Below, piece after piece: positions 4,529 through 6,174 of a stretch of 6,174 nt of DNA. Below the pieces are notes generated by a model, which was not told where the DNA came from, ran no database searches, and saw only the letters and a program-made list of their open reading frames with translations. Every line of letters starts with the position of its first letter. Position 1 is the first letter of the stretch. The stretch comes from Bacteroidota bacterium (lineage in GTDB: Bacteria > Bacteroidota > Bacteroidia > Bacteroidales > JADFUO01), in NCBI GenBank assembly GCA_015222115.1, contig JADFUO010000018.1, forward strand, positions 1-6,174. Reading direction: 5' to 3'. A program made the position numbers and the translations under genes.

Positions 4529-5737
4529 ATGAAAAATAATAATTTATCAGACAGGGTCAATAATTTATCAGAATCTGCAACTCTGGAAATGACCCGATTA
4601 AGCAGAAATTTAAAAGCAGAAGGACACGATGTAATAACATTAAGTATAGGCGAGCCCGACTTCAACACACCGGAACATATAAAAGAAGCAGCAAAAAAAG
4701 CGATAAATGACAATCACACTCATTATACGCCGGTTTCAGGTTTTCCCGAACTGCGTAAAGCCATAGCCAGCAAACTAAAAAGAGACTGTAACCTTGACTA
4801 TGAACCGGATCAGATAGTTGTTTCCAACGGTGCAAAACAATCTATTGCCAATGTAATACTTTGCATTGTAAACCCGGTCAACGAAGTGATAGTTCCTTCT
4901 CCTTACTGGGTTTCATACCCCGAAATCGTAAAACTTGCTGAAGGAAAAATGGTTGAAATACCAACAACTATTGAAACTGATTTTAAAGTCACTCCCGAAC
5001 AAGTTGAAAAAGCAATCACTGAAAAAACTAAAGCATTTATTTTCAGTTCACCGTGTAATCCCACAGGCAGTGTTTATTCAAAAGATGAATTAAAAGCAAT
5101 TGCTGAAGTAATCAGCAAGCATAAAAACATATTTATTATTTCCGATGAAATTTATGAATATATCAATTTTAAAGGCACACATGAAAGCATTGCCCAGTTT
5201 GATTTTATTAAAGACCAGGTAATTATTGTTAATGGTGTTTCTAAAGGTTATGCAATGACAGGCTGGAGGATCGGGTATATTGCAGCTCCGAAATTCATTG
5301 CCAAAGCATGTGATACCTTGCAGGGACAATATACTTCGGGTGCATCATCAATCTCTCAGCTTGCAGCACTAAAAGCCATAGACACAAATCCTTCTGATTC
5401 AGAAGACCTAAAAAAAATGCTTAATGCTTTTAACGAAAGAAGAAATTTAATTCTAAAACTTTTAAAAGAAATACCGGGTATTAAGGCAAATATCCCTGAC
5501 GGTGCTTTTTATGTATTCCCTGACATAAGTGATTATTTCGGCAAATCCGATGGGGAAAAAACAATAAATAACAGCAAAGATTTTTGCATGTATATTTTAG
5601 AAAAAGTATATGTTGCCCTTGTTCCGGGTGGTGCTTTCGGTAACCCTGATTGTGTCAGGATTTCTTATGCTACTTCAAAAGAACAAATAATTGAAGCTAT
5701 AAGCAGGATTAAAAAAGCACTTGCTGAGTTGAAATGA
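4529..5737 (+). CDS. Class I/II PLP-dependent aminotransferase, aspartate aminotransferase type (Ib)
   Basis: This 402-residue cytosolic fold-type I enzyme is the normal length for subgroup Ib aspartate aminotransferases, which interconvert aspartate and 2-oxoglutarate with oxaloacetate and glutamate. The whole sequence resembles the Thermus enzyme as I recall it. The PLP lysine is K239 in NGVSKGYAMTGWRIGY, with R247 in the same block. N177 lies in NPTG, D206 and Y209 in SDEIYEY, and Y66 in HYTPVSG. R377 in VRISYATS binds the substrate carboxylate. K103 in SNGAKQS sits where Ib enzymes place the lysine for the distal carboxylate, and SAT at 16-18 also matches, which favours a dicarboxylic substrate. 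Some Ib members also use prephenate, and a broader specificity cannot be ruled out. Annotators often use aspB, aspC or aatA for such genes. It is transcribed alone, divergent from the membrane-protein gene. The ATG at 4529 fits the family start. Confidence 0.94.
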   Translation: MKNNNLSDRVNNLSESATLEMTRLSRNLKAEGHDVITLSIGEPDFNTPEHIKEAAKKAINDNHTHYTPVSGFPELRKAIASKLKRDCNLDYEPDQIVVSNGAKQSIANVILCIVNPVNEVIVPSPYWVSYPEIVKLAEGKMVEIPTTIETDFKVTPEQVEKAITEKTKAFIFSSPCNPTGSVYSKDELKAIAEVISKHKNIFIISDEIYEYINFKGTHESIAQFDFIKDQVIIVNGVSKGYAMTGWRIGYIAAPKFIAKACDTLQGQYTSGASSISQLAALKAIDTNPSDSEDLKKMLNAFNERRNLILKLLKEIPGIKANIPDGAFYVFPDISDYFGKSDGEKTINNSKDFCMYILEKVYVALVPGGAFGNPDCVRISYATSKEQIIEAISRIKKALAELK

Positions 5738-5800
5738 TTCTTTATATATTTTAATAAGTTGGATTTTATCATGTTTATTTGCACTCTGCTTCCCACTATT

Positions 5801-5823
5801 TATACCATTATGTATACTTTTTT
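5801..5823 (+). terminator. Weak terminator candidate after the aminotransferase gene
   Basis: TATAC at 5801-5805 pairs with GTATA at 5812-5816 around a 6-nt loop, with six T at 5818-5823. The stem is short and AT-only apart from one G-C pair, and it lies 63 bp after the stop, so it is a poor terminator. I find no stronger one closer to the gene. Confidence 0.2.
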
Positions 5824-5914
5824 ACAAGGAGATTATCCTATAAGTTTTTTTTAAGATATTATTAACTTTTTTCAAATAATTATTTATGTTTTACATAGAG
5901 ATATTTGAACAGCC

Positions 5915-5939
5915 GGTAAGCGGTTTGAAACCGCTAACC
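5915..5939. repeat. GC-rich palindrome between the convergent genes
   Basis: AGCGGTTT at 5919-5926 and AAACCGCT at 5928-5935 are perfect reverse complements around one G. After an A/A mismatch the pairing resumes as GGT (5915-5917) with ACC (5937-5939). As a hairpin it gives a stem closed by a TTTGAAA loop. It stands out in AT-rich DNA 36 bp past the toxin stop and 177 bp past the aminotransferase stop. No T run follows on either strand, so a REP-like repeat, or a transcript-end stem acting in both directions, is more likely than a classical terminator. Confidence 0.6.
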
Positions 5940-5975
5940 AGTACCGTTGTTACATAATTAAAAACGAAAAATAAA

Positions 5976-6174
5976 CTAAGTAAAATTCCTCAATATCCTC
6001 TCTCTATCCTCATTCTCTTTATCATTTTTATGATAGAGTTCAATAAAAACAATTCGTTTTTCTTCTTCAAGAAAGGCATAAATCAATCGTAAACCTGAGT
6101 TTACTCCTTTTCCTTTCAGGCTTTTACAAGATATTTTCTTTACTTTTATTACACATGTTTCCAATCCCAAACCA
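5976..6174 (-). CDS. RelE/ParE-superfamily toxin, 5' end beyond the right edge
   Basis: The visible 66 residues are the C-terminal part of a small type II toxin-antitoxin toxin. The segment CKSLKGKGVNSGLRLIYAF, followed by a strand FIELY and HKNDKENEDRERI, matches a RelE/HigB-like group of mRNA interferase relatives as I remember them. The basic residues before GLR and the Tyr/Lys of the last strand are in the expected places. The frame is open to the window end. The TTG at 6170-6168 is more likely an internal leucine than a start, because the usual N-terminal half (about 40 residues) would otherwise be missing. The antitoxin is not in the 238-bp gap downstream, which has no usable reading frame, so it should lie upstream outside the window or be absent. 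Exact subfamily and activity are inferred. Confidence 0.78.
   Translation of the reverse strand, partial: GLGLETCVIKVKKISCKSLKGKGVNSGLRLIYAFLEEEKRIVFIELYHKNDKENEDRERILRNFT

Noticed and set aside
4513..4713. Minus-strand open frame of 66 codons over the aminotransferase start
   Set aside because: It is antisense to the N-terminal part of a convincing aminotransferase and unrecognisable in itself.
5090..5329. Minus-strand open frame of 79 codons inside the aminotransferase gene
   Set aside because: It is antisense to the PLP-lysine region. The Cys/Asn-rich translation looks like a shadow frame.

Overview
The window is AT-rich and reads as chromosomal DNA of a Gram-negative member of the Bacteroidota. 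Several things point that way. The set DUF2520 protein, KDO-8-phosphate phosphatase, UbiA-family prenyltransferase and Maf lies on one strand and, as I recall, in an order common in this phylum. Exact matches to the Bacteroidota -7 promoter box TAnnTTTG lie upstream of surE, the membrane-protein gene and the aminotransferase gene. The starts I checked have no clear Shine-Dalgarno sequence and sit in A/T-rich leaders. No rRNA, tRNA, CRISPR array, transposase or phage gene is visible.

Layout. From about 4390 down to 1 all genes are on the minus strand. In transcription order they are: a small single-pass membrane protein of unknown function (4390-3869), a DUF2520 Rossmann-fold protein (about 3781-2990), kdsC (2986-2465), a UbiA-family membrane prenyltransferase (2158-1205), maf (1200-616) and surE (442-1, cut by the left edge). 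DUF2520/kdsC and ubiA-like/maf are tightly spaced (3 and 4 bp). The other gaps carry promoters or repeats. On the plus strand a class I aminotransferase of the aspartate type (4529-5737) is divergent from the membrane-protein gene and shares a 138-bp promoter region with it. At the right edge a RelE/ParE-superfamily toxin fragment (minus, 5976 to past 6174) converges on the aminotransferase. A GC-rich palindrome lies between them.

How the genes fit together. KdsC makes KDO for the lipopolysaccharide core. The UbiA-family enzyme attaches a prenyl chain to an unproven acceptor and may belong to lipid or quinone metabolism. Maf and SurE are nucleotide phosphatases/pyrophosphatases of the housekeeping or stress-related kind. 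The cluster looks like an envelope and house-cleaning set rather than one pathway.

Most unusual content. The intergenic DNA stands out more than the genes. The 306-bp gap between kdsC and the ubiA-like gene holds a nested dyad: an outer imperfect inverted repeat, an 11-bp perfect inverted repeat, and inside it two facing arrays of 7-bp units (CAGTCTY and GACTGYS). Imperfect 10-bp direct repeats flank the whole. A second, unrelated 7-bp array (CGTCAAA) lies just upstream of the DUF2520 gene and contributes a TAnnTTTG box. It also produces upstream start codons that can mislead start calling. I see no clearly new multi-gene system. The heptamer arrays and the nested dyad are the best candidates for something undescribed.
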